Source: Synchiropus splendidus (lineage: Eukaryota; Chordata; Actinopteri; Syngnathiformes; Callionymidae). From it: a DNA stretch of 64,000 nt. Below the pieces are notes generated by a model. That model had not been told where the DNA came from. It saw nothing but the letters and a program-made list of their open reading frames with translations, and ran no database searches. This document shows, piece after piece, positions 39,667 to 52,826 of the stretch (its first letter is position 1; every line of letters starts with the position of its first letter). The translations under genes and the position numbers were made by a program. The stretch spans positions 22,229,563-22,293,562 of the forward strand of contig NC_071348.1 in NCBI RefSeq assembly GCF_027744825.2, in the 5' to 3' direction.

Positions 39667-40418
39667 ATAAGGTGGGTTTCGGAACGCCAAACATAAAAGT
39701 GTTGATAACTTTGGAAAAACACTTCAGACAGTTTAGATTTGATGTGCAACTACTAGAAAGACCCTTTCTGCTATAGTGGGAGGTTAAAATTTCATGTTCT
39801 GAAGCTTTCCTGAAAAGTTATGGCACAATGCACAAAAACGCTTTTCAGCCTGAGATAAGGTGGGTTTCGGAACGCCAAACATAAAAGTGTTGATAACTTT
39901 TGAAAAACACTTCAGACAGCTTAGATTTGATGTGCAACTACTAGAAAGACCCTTTCTGCTATAGTGGGAGGTTAAAATTTCATGTTCTGAAGCTTCCCTG
40001 AAAAGTTATGGCACAATGCACAAAAACGCTTTTCAGCCTGAGATAAGGTGGGTTTCGGAACGCCAAACATAAAAGTGTTGATAACTTTGGAAAAACACTT
40101 CAGACAGTTTAGATTTGATGTGCAACTACTAGAAAGACCCTTTCTGCTATAGTGGGAGGTTAAAATTTCATGTTCTGAAGCTTCCCTGAAAAGTTATGGC
40201 ACAATGCACAAAAACGCTTTTCAGCCTGAGATAAGGTGGGTTTCGGAACGCCAAACATAAAAGTGTTGATAACTTTCGAAAAACACTTCAGAGAGCTTAG
40301 ATTTGATGTGCACCTACTAGAAAGACCCTTTCTGCTATAGTGGGAGGTTAAAATTTCATGTTCTGAAGCTTTCCTGAAAAGTTATGGCACAATGCACAAA
40401 AACGCTTTTCAGCCTGAG

Positions 40419-43400
40419 ATAAGGTGGGTTTCGGAACGCCAAACATAAAAGTGTTGATAACTTTTGAAAAACACTTCAGACAGCTTAGATTTGATGTGCA
40501 ACTACTAGAAAGACCCTTTCTGCTATAGTGGGAGGTTAAAATTTCATGTTCTGAAGCTTCCCTGAAAAGTTATGGCACAATGCACAAAAACGCTTTTCAG
40601 CCTGAGATAAGGTGGGTTTCGGAACGCCAAACATAAAAGTGTTGATAACTTTGGAAAAACACTTCAGACAGTTTAGATTTGATGTGCAACTACTAGAAAG
40701 ACCCTTTCTGCTATAGTGGGAGGTTAAAATTTCATGTTCTGAAGCTTCCCTGAAAAGTTATGGCACAATGCACAAAAACGCTTTTCAGCCTGAGATAAGG
40801 TGGGTTTCGGAACGCCAAACATAAAAGTGTTGATAACTTTGGAAAAACACTTCAGACAGTTTAGATTTGATGTGCAACTACTAGAAAGACCCTTTCTGCT
40901 ATAGTGGGAGGTTAAAATTTCATGTTCTGAAGCTTCCCTGAAAAGTTATGGCACAATGCACAAAAACGCTTTTCAGCCTGAGATAAGGTGGGTTTCGGAA
41001 CGCCAAACATAAAAGTGTTAATAACTTTGGAAAAACACTTCAGACAGTTTAGATTTGATGTGCAACTACTAGAAAGACCCTTTCTGCTATAGTGGGAGGT
41101 TAAAATTTCATGTTCTGAAGCTTCCCTGAAAACTTATGGCACAATGCACAAAAACGCTTTTCAGCCTGAGATAAGGTGGGTTTCGGAACGCCAAACATAA
41201 AAGTGTTGATAGCTTTCGAAAAACACTTCAGACAGCTTAGATTTGATGTGCACCTACTAGAAAGACCCTTTCTGCTATAGTGGGAGGTTAAAATTTCATG
41301 TTCTGAAGCTTCCCTGAAAAGTTATGGCACAATGCGTAAAATCGCTTTTCAGCCTGAGATAAGGTGGGTTTCGGAACGCCAAACATAAAAGTGTTGATAA
41401 CTTTGGAAAAACACTTCAGACAGTTTAGATTTGATGTGCAACTACTAGAAAGACCCTTTCTGCTATAGTGGGAGGTTAAAATTTCATGTTCTGAAGCTTC
41501 CCTGAAAAGTTATGGCACAATGCACAAAAACGCTTTTCAGCCTGAGATAAGGTGGGTTTCGGAACGCCAAACATAAAAGTGTTGATAACTTTGGAAAAAC
41601 ACTTCAGACAGTTTAGATTTGATGTGCAACTACTAGAAAGACCCTTTCTGCTATAGTGGGAGGTTAAAATTTCATGTTCTGAAGCCTTCCTGAAAAGTTA
41701 TGGCACAATGCACAAAAACGCTTTTCAGCCTGAGATAAGGTGGGTTTCGGAACGCCAAACATAAAAGTGTTGATAACTTTCGAAAAACACTTCAGACAGC
41801 TTAGATTTGATGTGCACCTACTAGAAAGACCCTTTCTGCTATAGTGGGAGGTTAAAATTTCATGTTCTGAAGCTTCCCTGAAAAGTTATGGCACAATGCG
41901 TAAAAACGCTTTTCAGCCTGAGATAAGGTGGGTTTCGGAACGCCAAACATAAAAGTGTTGATAACTTTGGAAAAACACTTCAGACAGTTTAGATTTGATG
42001 TGCAACTACTAGAAAGACCCTTTCTGCTATAGTGGGAGGTTAAAATTTCATGTTCTGAAGCTTCCCTGAAAAGTTATGGCACAATGCACAAAAACGCTTT
42101 TCAGCCTGAGATAAGGTGGGTTTCGGAACGCCAAACATAAAAGTGTTAATAACTTTGGAAAAACACTTCAGACAGTTTAGATTTGATGTGCAACTACTAG
42201 AAAGACCCTTTCTGCTATAGTGGGAGGTTAAAATTTCATGTTCTGAAGCTTCCCTGAAAAGTTATGGCACAATGCACAAAAACGCTTTTCAGCCTGAGAT
42301 AAGGTGGGTTTCGGAACGCCAAACATAAAAGTGTTGATAACTTTCGAAAAACACTTCAGAGAGCTTAGATTTGATGTGCACCTACTAGAAAGACCCTTTC
42401 TGCTATAGTGGGAGGTTAAAATTTCATGTTCTGAAGCGTCCCTGAAAAGTTATGGCACAATGCGTAAAAACGCTTTTCAGCCTGAGATAAGGTGGGTTTC
42501 GGAACGCCAAACATAAAAGTGTTGATAACTTTGGAAAAACACTTCAGACAGTTTAGATTTGATGTGCAACTACTAGAAAGACCCTTTCTGCTATAGTGGG
42601 AGGTTAAAATTTCATGTTCTGAAGCTTTCCTGAAAAGTTATGGCACAATGCACAAAAACGCTTTTCAGCCTGAGATAAGGTGGGTTTCGGAACGCCAAAC
42701 ATAAAAGTGTTGATAGCTTTTGAAAAACACTTCAGACAGCTTAGATTTGATGTGCAACTACTAGAAAGACCCTTTCTGCTATAGTGGGAGGTTAAAATTT
42801 CATGTTCTGAAGCTTTCCTGAAAAGTTATGGCACAATGCACAAAAACGCTTTTCAGCCTGAGATAAGGTGGGTTTCGGAACGCCAAACATAAAAGTGTTG
42901 ATAACTTTTGAAAAACACTTCAGACAGCTTAGATTTGATGTGCAACTACTAGAAAGACCCTTTCTGCTATAGTGGGAGGTTAAAATTTCATGTTCTGAAG
43001 CTTCCCTGAAAAGTTATGGCACAATGCACAAAAACGCTTTTCAGCCTGAGATAAGGTGGGTTTCGGAACGCCAAACATAAAAGTGTTGATAACTTTGGAA
43101 AAACACTTCAGACAGTTTAGATTTGATGTGCACCTACTAGAAAGACCCTTTCTGCTATAGTGGGAGGTTAAAATTTCATGTTCTGAAGCTTTCCTGAAAA
43201 GTTATGGCACAATGCACAAGAACGCTTTTCAGCCTGAGATAAGGTGGGTTTCGGAACGCCAAACATAAAAGTGTTGATAACTTTCGAAAAACACTTCAGA
43301 GAGCTTAGATTTGATGTGCACCTACTAGAAAGACCCTTTCTGCTATAGTGGGAGGTTAAAATTTCATGTTCTGAAGCTTTCCTGAAAAGTTATGGCACAA

Positions 43401-44554
43401 TGCACAAAAACGCTTTTCAGCCTGAGATAAGGTGGGTTTCGGAACGCCAAACATAAAAGTGTTGATAACTTTCGAAAAACACTTCAGAGAGCTTAGATTT
43501 GATGTGCACCTACTAGAAAGACCCTTTCTGCTATAGTGGGAGGTTAAAATTTCATGTTCTGAAGCTTCCCTGAAAAGTTATGGCACAATGCGTAAAAACG
43601 CTTTTCAGCCTGAGATAAGGTGGGTTTCGGAACGCCAAACATAAAAGTGTTGATAACTTTGGAAAAACACTTCAGACAGCTTAGATTTGATGTGCAACTA
43701 CTAGAAAGACCCTTTCTGCTATAGTGGGAGGTTAAAATTTCATGTTCTGAAGCTTCCCTGAAAAGTTATGGCACAATGCACAAAAACGCTTTTCAGCCTG
43801 AGATAAGGTGGGTTTCGGAACGCCAAACATAAAAGTGTTGATAACTTTCGAAAAACACTTCAGACAGCTTAGATTTGATGTGCACCTACTAGAAAGACCC
43901 TTTCTGCTATAGTGGGAGGTTAAAATTTCATGTTCTGAAGCTTCCCTGAAAAGTTATGGCACAATGCACAAAAACGCTTTTCAGCCTGAGATAAGGTGGG
44001 TTTCGGAACGCCAAACATAAAAGTGTTGATAACTTTGGAAAAACACTTCAGACAGTTTAGATTTGATGTGCAACTACTAGAAAGACCCTTTCTGCTATAG
44101 TGGGAGGTTAAAATTTCATGTTCTGAAGCTTCCCTGAAAAGTTATGGCACAATGCACAAAAACGCTTTTCAGCCTGAGATAAGGTGGGTTTCGGAACGCC
44201 AAACATAAAAGTGTTAATAACTTTGGAAAAACACTTCAGACAGTTTAGATTTGATGTGCAACTACTAGAAAGACCCTTTCTGCTATAGTGGGAGGTTAAA
44301 ATTTCATGTTCTGAAGCTTCCCTGAAAAGTTATGGCACAATGCACAAAAACGCTTTTCAGCCTGAGATAAGGTGGGTTTCGGAACGCCAAACATAAAAGT
44401 GTTGATAACTTTCGAAAAACACTTCAGAGAGCTTAGATTTGATGTGCACCTACTAGAAAGACCCTTTCTGCTATAGTGGGAGGTTAAAATTTCATGTTCT
44501 GAAGCTTCCCTGAAAAGTTATGGCACAATGCGCAAAAACGCGTTTCAGCCTGAG
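40419..44554. repeat. 31-unit-offset repeat, first copy (units 216-237)
   Basis: Twenty-two units in the order E, A, A, B, C2*, A, A, C2, A, B, C, D, Et*, E, G170 chimera, Ct, C, Ac, C2ca, A, B, C. They match those 5828 bp (31 units) later. The rare GAAGCCTTCC (C at 41686 and 47514) and both G42 units confirm the offset. Private here: AAAACTTATGG near 41131, AAAATCGC near 41342, GAAGCGTCC at 42438 and GCGCAAAAACGCG at 44531-44543. Confidence 0.88.
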
Positions 44555-46622
44555 ATAAGGTGGGTTTCGGAACGCCAAACATAAAAGTGTTGATAACTTT
44601 GGAAAAACACTTCAGACAGTTTAGATTTGATGTGCAACTACTAGAAAGACCCTTTCTGCTATAGTGGGAGGTTAAAATTTCATGTTCTGAAGCTTTCCTG
44701 AAAAGTTATGGCACAATGCACAAAAACGCTTTTCAGCCTGAGATAAGGTGGGTTTCGGAACGCCAAACATAAAAGTGTTGATAACTTTTGAAAAACACTT
44801 CAGACAGCTTAGATTTGATGTGCAACTACTAGAAAGACCCTTTCTGCTATAGTGGGAGGTTAAAATTTCATGTTCTGAAGCTTCCCTGAAAAGTTATGGC
44901 ACAATGCACAAAAACGCTTTTCAGCCTGAGATAAGGTGGGTTTCGGAACGCCAAACATAAAAGTGTTGATAACTTTGGAAAAACACTTCAGACAGTTTAG
45001 ATTTGATGTGCAACTACTAGAAAGACCCTTTCTGCTATAGTGGGAGGTTAAAATTTCATGTTCTGAAGCTTCCCTGAAAAGTTATGGCACAATGCACAAA
45101 AACGCTTTTCAGCCTGAGATAAGGTGGGTTTCGGAACGCCAAACATAAAAGTGTTGATAACTTTCGAAAAACACTTCAGAGAGCTTAGATTTGATGTGCA
45201 CCTACTAGAAAGACCCTTTCTGCTATAGTGGGAGGTTAAAATTTCATGTTCTGAAGCTTCCCTGAAAAGTTATGGCACAATGCGTAAAAACGCTTTTCAG
45301 CCTGAGATAAGGTGGGTTTCGGAACGCCAAACATAAAAGTGTTGATAACTTTGGAAAAACACTTCAGACAGTTTAGATTTGATGTGCAACTACTAGAAAG
45401 ACCCTTTCTGCTATAGTGGGAGGTTAAAATTTCATGTTCTGAAGCTTTCCTGAAAAGTTATGGCACAATGCACAAAAACGCTTTTCAGCCTGAGATAAGG
45501 TGGGTTTCGGAACGCCAAACATAAAAGTGTTGATAACTTTTGAAAAACACTTCAGACAGCTTAGATTTGATGTGCAACTACTAGAAAGACCCTTTCTGCT
45601 ATAGTGGGAGGTTAAAATTTCATGTTCTGAAGCTTCCCTGAAAAGTTATGGCACAATGCACAAAAACGCTTTTCAGCCTGAGATAAGGTGGGTTTCGGAA
45701 CGCCAAACATAAAAGTGTTGATAACTTTGGAAAAACACTTCAGACAGTTTAGATTTGATGTGCAACTACTAGAAAGACCCTTTCTGCTATAGTGGGAGGT
45801 TAAAATTTCATGTTCTGAAGCTTCCCTGAAAAGTTATGGCACAATGCACAAAAACGCTTTTCAGCCTGAGATAAGGTGGGTTTCGGAACGCCAAACATAA
45901 AAGTGTTGATAACTTTCGAAAAACACTTCAGAGAGCTTAGATTTGATGTGCACCTACTAGAAAGACCCTTTCTGCTATAGTGGGAGGTTAAAATTTCATG
46001 TTCTGAAGCTTCCCTGAAAAGTTATGGCACAATGCGTAAAAACGCTTTTCAGCCTGAGATAAGGTGGGTTTCGGAACGCCAAACATAAAAGTGTTGATAA
46101 CTTTGGAAAAACACTTCAGACAGTTTAGATTTGATGTGCAACTACTAGAAAGACCCTTTCTGCTATAGTGGGAGGTTAAAATTTCATGTTCTGAAGCTTT
46201 CCTGAAAAGTTATGGCACAATGCACAAAAACGCTTTTCAGCCTGAGATAAGGTGGGTTTCGGAACGCCAAACATAAAAGTGTTGATAACTTTTGAAAAAC
46301 ACTTCAGACAGCTTAGATTTGATGTGCAACTACTAGAAAGACCCTTTCTGCTATAGTGGGAGGTTAAAATTTCATGTTCTGAAGCTTCCCTGAAAAGTTA
46401 TGGCACAATGCACAAAAACGCTTTTCAGCCTGAGATAAGGTGGGTTTCGGAACGCCAAACATAAAAGTGTTGATAACTTTGGAAAAACACTTCAGACAGT
46501 TTAGATTTGATGTGCAACTACTAGAAAGACCCTTTCTGCTATAGTGGGAGGTTAAAATTTCATGTTCTGAAGCTTCCCTGAAAAGTTATGGCACAATGCA
46601 CAAAAACGCTTTTCAGCCTGAG
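44555..46622. repeat. Run of the 4-unit order A-C-D-E (752 bp)
   Basis: Eleven units read D, E, A, C, D, E, A, C, D, E, A, so the 4-unit order repeats cleanly more than twice. It is the clearest stretch of simple higher-order repetition in the window. A related stretch, D-E-A-C-D-E-A-A-B, occurs at 54707-56398, and the same D-E-A-A-B ending is seen at 46059-46998. The 4-unit order looks like the 6-unit order after loss of the C2 and B units. Confidence 0.8.
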
Positions 46623-49600
46623 ATAAGGTGGGTTTCGGAACGCCAAACATAAAAGTGTTGATAACTTTGGAAAAACACTTCAGACAGTTTAGATTTGATG
46701 TGCAACTACTAGAAAGACCCTTTCTGCTATAGTGGGAGGTTAAAATTTCATGTTCTGAAGCTTCCCTGAAAAGTTATGGCACAATGCACAAAAACGCTTT
46801 TCAGCCTGAGATAAGGTGGGTTTCGGAACGCCAAACATAAAAGTGTTAATAACTTTGGAAAAACACTTCAGACAGTTTAGATTTGATGTGCAACTACTAG
46901 AAAGACCCTTTCTGCTATAGTGGGAGGTTAAAATTTCATGTTCTGAAGCTTCCCTGAAAAGTTATGGCACAATGCACAAAAACGCTTTTCAGCCTGAGAT
47001 AAGGTGGGTTTCGGAACGCCAAACATAAAAGTGTTGATAGCTTTCGAAAAACACTTCAGACAGCTTAGATTTGATGTGCACCTACTAGAAAGACCCTTTC
47101 TGCTATAGTGGGAGGTTAAAATTTCATGTTCTGAAGCTTCCCTGAAAAGTTATGGCACAATGCGTAAAAACGCTTTTCAGCCTGAGATAAGGTGGGTTTC
47201 GGAACGCCAAACATAAAAGTGTTGATAACTTTGGAAAAACACTTCAGACAGTTTAGATTTGATGTGCAACTACTAGAAAGACCCTTTCTGCTATAGTGGG
47301 AGGTTAAAATTTCATGTTCTGAAGCTTCCCTGAAAAGTTATGGCACAATGCACAAAAACGCTTTTCAGCCTGAGATAAGGTGGGTTTCGGAACGCCAAAC
47401 ATAAAAGTGTTGATAACTTTGGAAAAACACTTCAGACAGTTTAGATTTGATGTGCAACTACTAGAAAGACCCTTTCTGCTATAGTGGGAGGTTAAAATTT
47501 CATGTTCTGAAGCCTTCCTGAAAAGTTATGGCACAATGCACAAAAACGCTTTTCAGCCTGAGATAAGGTGGGTTTCGGAACGCCAAACATAAAAGTGTTG
47601 ATAACTTTCGAAAAACACTTCAGACAGCTTAGATTTGATGTGCACCTACTAGAAAGACCCTTTCTGCTATAGTGGGAGGTTAAAATTTCATGTTCTGAAG
47701 CTTCCCTGAAAAGTTATGGCACAATGCGTAAAAACGCTTTTCAGCCTGAGATAAGGTGGGTTTCGGAACGCCAAACATAAAAGTGTTGATAACTTTGGAA
47801 AAACACTTCAGACAGTTTAGATTTGATGTGCAACTACTAGAAAGACCCTTTCTGCTATAGTGGGAGGTTAAAATTTCATGTTCTGAAGCTTCCCTGAAAA
47901 GTTATGGCACAATGCACAAAAACGCTTTTCAGCCTGAGATAAGGTGGGTTTCGGAACGCCAAACATAAAAGTGTTAATAACTTTGGAAAAACACTTCAGA
48001 CAGTTTAGATTTGATGTGCAACTACTAGAAAGACCCTTTCTGCTATAGTGGGAGGTTAAAATTTCATGTTCTGAAGCTTCCCTGAAAAGTTATGGCACAA
48101 TGCACAAAAACGCTTTTCAGCCTGAGATAAGGTGGGTTTCGGAACGCCAAACATAAAAGTGTTGATAACTTTCGAAAAACACTTCAGAGAGCTTAGATTT
48201 GATGTGCACCTACTAGAAAGACCCTTTCTGCTATAGTGGGAGGTTAAAATTTCATGTTCTGAAGCTTCCCTGAAAAGTTATGGCACAATGCGTAAAAACG
48301 CTTTTCAGCCTGAGATAAGGTGGGTTTCGGAACGCCAAACATAAAAGTGTTGATAACTTTGGAAAAACACTTCAGACAGTTTAGATTTGATGTGCAACTA
48401 CTAGAAAGACCCTTTCTGCTATAGTGGGAGGTTAAAATTTCATGTTCTGAAGCTTTCCTGAAAAGTTATGGCACAATGCACAAAAACGCTTTTCAGCCTG
48501 AGATAAGGTGGGTTTCGGAACGCCAAACATAAAAGTGTTGATAGCTTTTGAAAAACACTTCAGACCGCTTAGATTTGATGTGCAACTACTAGAAAGACCC
48601 TTTCTGCTATAGTGGGAGGTTAAAATTTCATGTTCTGAAGCTTTCCTGAAAAGTTATGGCACAATGCACAAAAACGCTTTTCAGCCTGAGATAAGGTGGG
48701 TTTCGGAACGCCAAACATAAAAGTGTTGATAACTTTTGAAAAACACTTCAGACAGCTTAGATTTGATGTGCAACTACTAGAAAGACCCTTTCTGCTATAG
48801 TGGGAGGTTAAAATTTCATGTTCTGAAGCTTCCCTGAAAAGTTATGGCACAATGCACAAAAACGCTTTTCAGCCTGAGATAAGGTGGGTTTCGGAACGCC
48901 AAACATAAAAGTGTTGATAACTTTGGAAAAACACTTCAGACAGTTTAGATTTGATGTGCACCTACTAGAAAGACCCTTTCTGCTATAGTGGGAGGTTAAA
49001 ATTTCATGTTCTGAAGCTTTCCTGAAAAGTTATGGCACAATGCACAAGAACGCTTTTCAGCCTGAGATAAGGTGGGTTTCGGAACGCCAAACATAAAAGT
49101 GTTGATAACTTTCGAAAAACACTTCAGAGAGCTTAGATTTGATGTGCACCTACTAGAAAGACCCTTTCTGCTATAGTGGGAGGTTAAAATTTCATGTTCT
49201 GAAGCTTTCCTGAAAAGTTATGGCACAATGCACAAAAACGCTTTTCAGCCTGAGATAAGGTGGGTTTCGGAACGCCAAACATAAAAGTGTTGATAACTTT
49301 CGAAAAACACTTCAGAGAGCTTAGATTTGATGTGCACCTACTAGAAAGACCCTTTCTGCTATAGTGGGAGGTTAAAATTTCATGTTCTGAAGCTTCCCTG
49401 AAAAGTTATGGCACAATGCGTAAAAACGCTTTTCAGCCTGAGATAAGGTGGGTTTCGGAACGCCAAACATAAAAGTGTTGATAACTTTGGAAAAACACTT
49501 CAGACAGCTTAGATTTGATGTGCAACTACTAGAAAGACCCTTTCTGCTATAGTGGGAGGTTAAAATTTCATGTTCTGAAGCTTCCCTGAAAAGTTATGGC

Positions 49601-50382
49601 ACAATGCACAAAAACGCTTTTCAGCCTGAGATAAGGTGGGTTTCGGAACGCCAAACATAAAAGTGTTGATAACTTTCGAAAAACACTTCAGACAGCTTAG
49701 ATTTGATGTGCACCTACTAGAAAGACCCTTTCTGCTATAGTGGGAGGTTAAAATTTCATGTTCTGAAGCTTCCCTGAAAAGTTATGGCACAATGCACAAA
49801 AACGCTTTTCAGCCTGAGATAAGGTGGGTTTCGGAACGCCAAACATAAAAGTGTTGATAACTTTGGAAAAACACTTCAGACAGTTTAGATTTGATGTGCA
49901 ACTACTAGAAAGACCCTTTCTGCTATAGTGGGAGGTTAAAATTTCATGTTCTGAAGCTTCCCTGAAAAGTTATGGCACAATGCACAAAAACGCTTTTCAG
50001 CCTGAGATAAGGTGGGTTTCGGAACGCCAAACATAAAAGTGTTAATAACTTTGGAAAAACACTTCAGACAGTTTAGATTTGATGTGCAACTACTAGAAAG
50101 ACCCTTTCTGCTATAGTGGGAGGTTAAAATTTCATGTTCTGAAGCTTCCCTGAAAAGTTATGGCACAATGCACAAAAACGCTTTTCAGCCTGAGATAAGG
50201 TGGGTTTCGGAACGCCAAACATAAAAGTGTTGATAACTTTCGAAAAACACTTCAGAGAGCTTAGATTTGATGTGCACCTACTAGAAAGACCCTTTCTGCT
50301 ATAGTGGGAGGTTAAAATTTCATGTTCTGAAGCTTCCCTGAAAAGTTATGGCACAATGCGTAAAAACGCTTTTCAGCCTGAG
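46247..50382. repeat. 31-unit-offset repeat, second copy (units 247-268)
   Basis: Same 22-unit order as 40419-44554, including CCTTCC at 47514 and G42 at 47040 and 48544. It starts exactly 31 units after the first, so the event was probably a tandem duplication of 31 units (40419-46246) whose second copy was later overwritten from unit 269 on by the 13-unit event. Private here: GACCGC near 48567. Confidence 0.88.
47939..50382. repeat. 13-unit tandem duplication, first copy (units 256-268)
   Basis: The 2444-bp block has order B, C, D, Et*, E, G170 chimera, Ct, C, Ac, C2ca, A, B, C. The next 13 units repeat it exactly. Units on either side (255 against 268, 269 against 282) differ, placing both boundaries at unit edges. 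It forms the right part of the second 31-unit copy. Confidence 0.88.
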
Positions 50383-52826
50383 ATAAGGTGGGTTTCGGAA
50401 CGCCAAACATAAAAGTGTTAATAACTTTGGAAAAACACTTCAGACAGTTTAGATTTGATGTGCAACTACTAGAAAGACCCTTTCTGCTATAGTGGGAGGT
50501 TAAAATTTCATGTTCTGAAGCTTCCCTGAAAAGTTATGGCACAATGCACAAAAACGCTTTTCAGCCTGAGATAAGGTGGGTTTCGGAACGCCAAACATAA
50601 AAGTGTTGATAACTTTCGAAAAACACTTCAGAGAGCTTAGATTTGATGTGCACCTACTAGAAAGACCCTTTCTGCTATAGTGGGAGGTTAAAATTTCATG
50701 TTCTGAAGCTTCCCTGAAAAGTTATGGCACAATGCGTAAAAACGCTTTTCAGCCTGAGATAAGGTGGGTTTCGGAACGCCAAACATAAAAGTGTTGATAA
50801 CTTTGGAAAAACACTTCAGACAGTTTAGATTTGATGTGCAACTACTAGAAAGACCCTTTCTGCTATAGTGGGAGGTTAAAATTTCATGTTCTGAAGCTTT
50901 CCTGAAAAGTTATGGCACAATGCACAAAAACGCTTTTCAGCCTGAGATAAGGTGGGTTTCGGAACGCCAAACATAAAAGTGTTGATAGCTTTTGAAAAAC
51001 ACTTCAGACAGCTTAGATTTGATGTGCAACTACTAGAAAGACCCTTTCTGCTATAGTGGGAGGTTAAAATTTCATGTTCTGAAGCTTTCCTGAAAAGTTA
51101 TGGCACAATGCACAAAAACGCTATTCAGCCTGAGATAAGGTGGGTTTCGGAACGCCAAACATAAAAGTGTTGATAACTTTTGAAAAACACTTCAGACAGC
51201 TTAGATTTCATGTGCAACTACTAGAAAGACCCTTTCTGCTATAGTGGGAGGTTAAAATTTCATGTTCTGAAGCTTCCCTGAAAAGTTATGGCACAATGCA
51301 CAAAAACGCTTTTCAGCCTGAGATAAGGTGGGTTTCGGAACGCCAAACATAAAAGTGTTGATAACTTTGGAAAAACACTTCAGACAGTTTAGATTTGATG
51401 TGCACCTACTAGAAAGACCCTTTCTGCTATAGTGGGAGGTTAAAATTTCATGTTCTGAAGCTTTCCTGAAAAGTTATGGCACAATGCACAAGAACGCTTT
51501 TCAGCCTGAGATAAGGTGGGTTTCGGAACGCCAAACATAAAAGTGTTGATAACTTTCGAAAAACACTTCAGAGAGCTTAGATTTGATGTGCACCTACTAG
51601 AAAGACCCTTTCTGCTATAGTGGGAGGTTAAAATTTCATGTTCTGAAGCTTTCCTGAAAAGTTATGGCACAATGCACAAAAACGCTTTTCAGCCTGAGAT
51701 AAGGTGGGTTTCGGAACGCCAAACATAAAAGTGTTGATAACTTTCGAAAAACACTTCAGAGAGCTTAGATTTGATGTGCACCTACTAGAAAGACCCTTTC
51801 TGCTATAGTGGGAGGTTAAAATTTCATGTTCTGAAGCTTCCCTGAAAAGTTATGGCACAATGCGTAAAAACGCTTTTCAGCCTGAGATAAGGTGGGTTTC
51901 GGAACGCCAAACATAAAAGTGTTGATAACTTTGGAAAAACACTTCAGACAGCTTAGATTTGATGTGCAACTACTAGAAAGACCCTTTCTGCTATAGTGGG
52001 AGGTTAAAATTTCATGTTCTGAAGCTTCCCTGAAAAGTTATGGCACAATGCACAAAAACGCTTTTCAGCCTGAGATAAGGTGGGTTTCGGAACGCCAAAC
52101 ATAAAAGTGTTGATAACTTTCGAAAAACACTTCAGACAGCTTAGATTTGATGTGCACCTACTAGAAAGACCCTTTCTGCTATAGTGGGAGGTTAAAATTT
52201 CATGTTCTGAAGCTTCCCTGAAAAGTTATGGCACAATGCACAAAAACGCTATTCAGCCTGAGATAAGGTGGGTTTCGGAACGCCAAACATAAAAGTGTTG
52301 ATAACTTTGGAAAAACACTTCAGACAGTTTAGATTTGATGTGCAACTACTAGAAAGACCCTTTCTGCTATAGTGGGAGGTTAAAATTTCATGTTCTGAAG
52401 CTTCCCTGAAAAGTTATGGCACAATGCACAAAAACGCTTTTCAGCCTGAGATAAGCTGGGTTTCGGAACGCCAAACATAAAAGTGTTAATAACTTTGGAA
52501 AAACACTTCAGACAGTTTAGATTTGATGTGCAACTACTAGAAAGACCCTTTCTGCTATAGTGGGAGGTTAAAATTTCATGTTCTGAAGCTTCCCTGAAAA
52601 GTTATGGCACAATGCACAAAAACGCTTTTCAGCCTGAGATAAGGTGGGTTTCGGAACGCCAAACATAAAAGTGTTGATAACTTTCGAAAAACACTTCAGA
52701 GAGCTTAGATTTGATGTGCACCTACTAGAAAGACCCTTTCTGCTATAGTGGGAGGTTAAAATTTCATGTTCTGAAGCTTCCCTGAAAAGTTATGGCACAA
52801 TGCGTAAAAACGCTTTTCAGCCTGAG
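50383..52826. repeat. 13-unit tandem duplication, second copy (units 269-281)
   Basis: Same 13-unit order as 47939-50382 and directly adjacent. Private changes: CGCTATTCAG at 51123 and again at 52251, TTTCATG near 51209 and ATAAGCTGGG near 52456. Its last ten units were then duplicated again. Confidence 0.88.
50947..52826. repeat. 10-unit block, third copy (units 272-281)
   Basis: The 1880-bp order is Et*, E, G170 chimera, Ct, C, Ac, C2ca, A, B, C. The same block stands at 42675-44554, 48503-50382 and 52827-54706. This copy and the next are contiguous. The last unit of the block at 44367 carries several extra changes, so the 42675 copy is the most diverged of the four. Confidence 0.88.

Larger units (their letters stand above)
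29139..40418. repeat. Domain III: array without B units (units 156-215)
   Basis: No unit with A38 occurs between the B unit at 28763 and the one at 40983, about 12 kb, although B is common elsewhere. Order is made of D-E-A-C segments and a Ct-Ct-C-Ac module. The variant G170 (CACAAGAACG) first appears here, at 30624. Almost the whole domain is accounted for by one 28-unit tandem duplication. Local amplification of a B-free segment explains the absence. No gene or other element is present. Confidence 0.8.
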
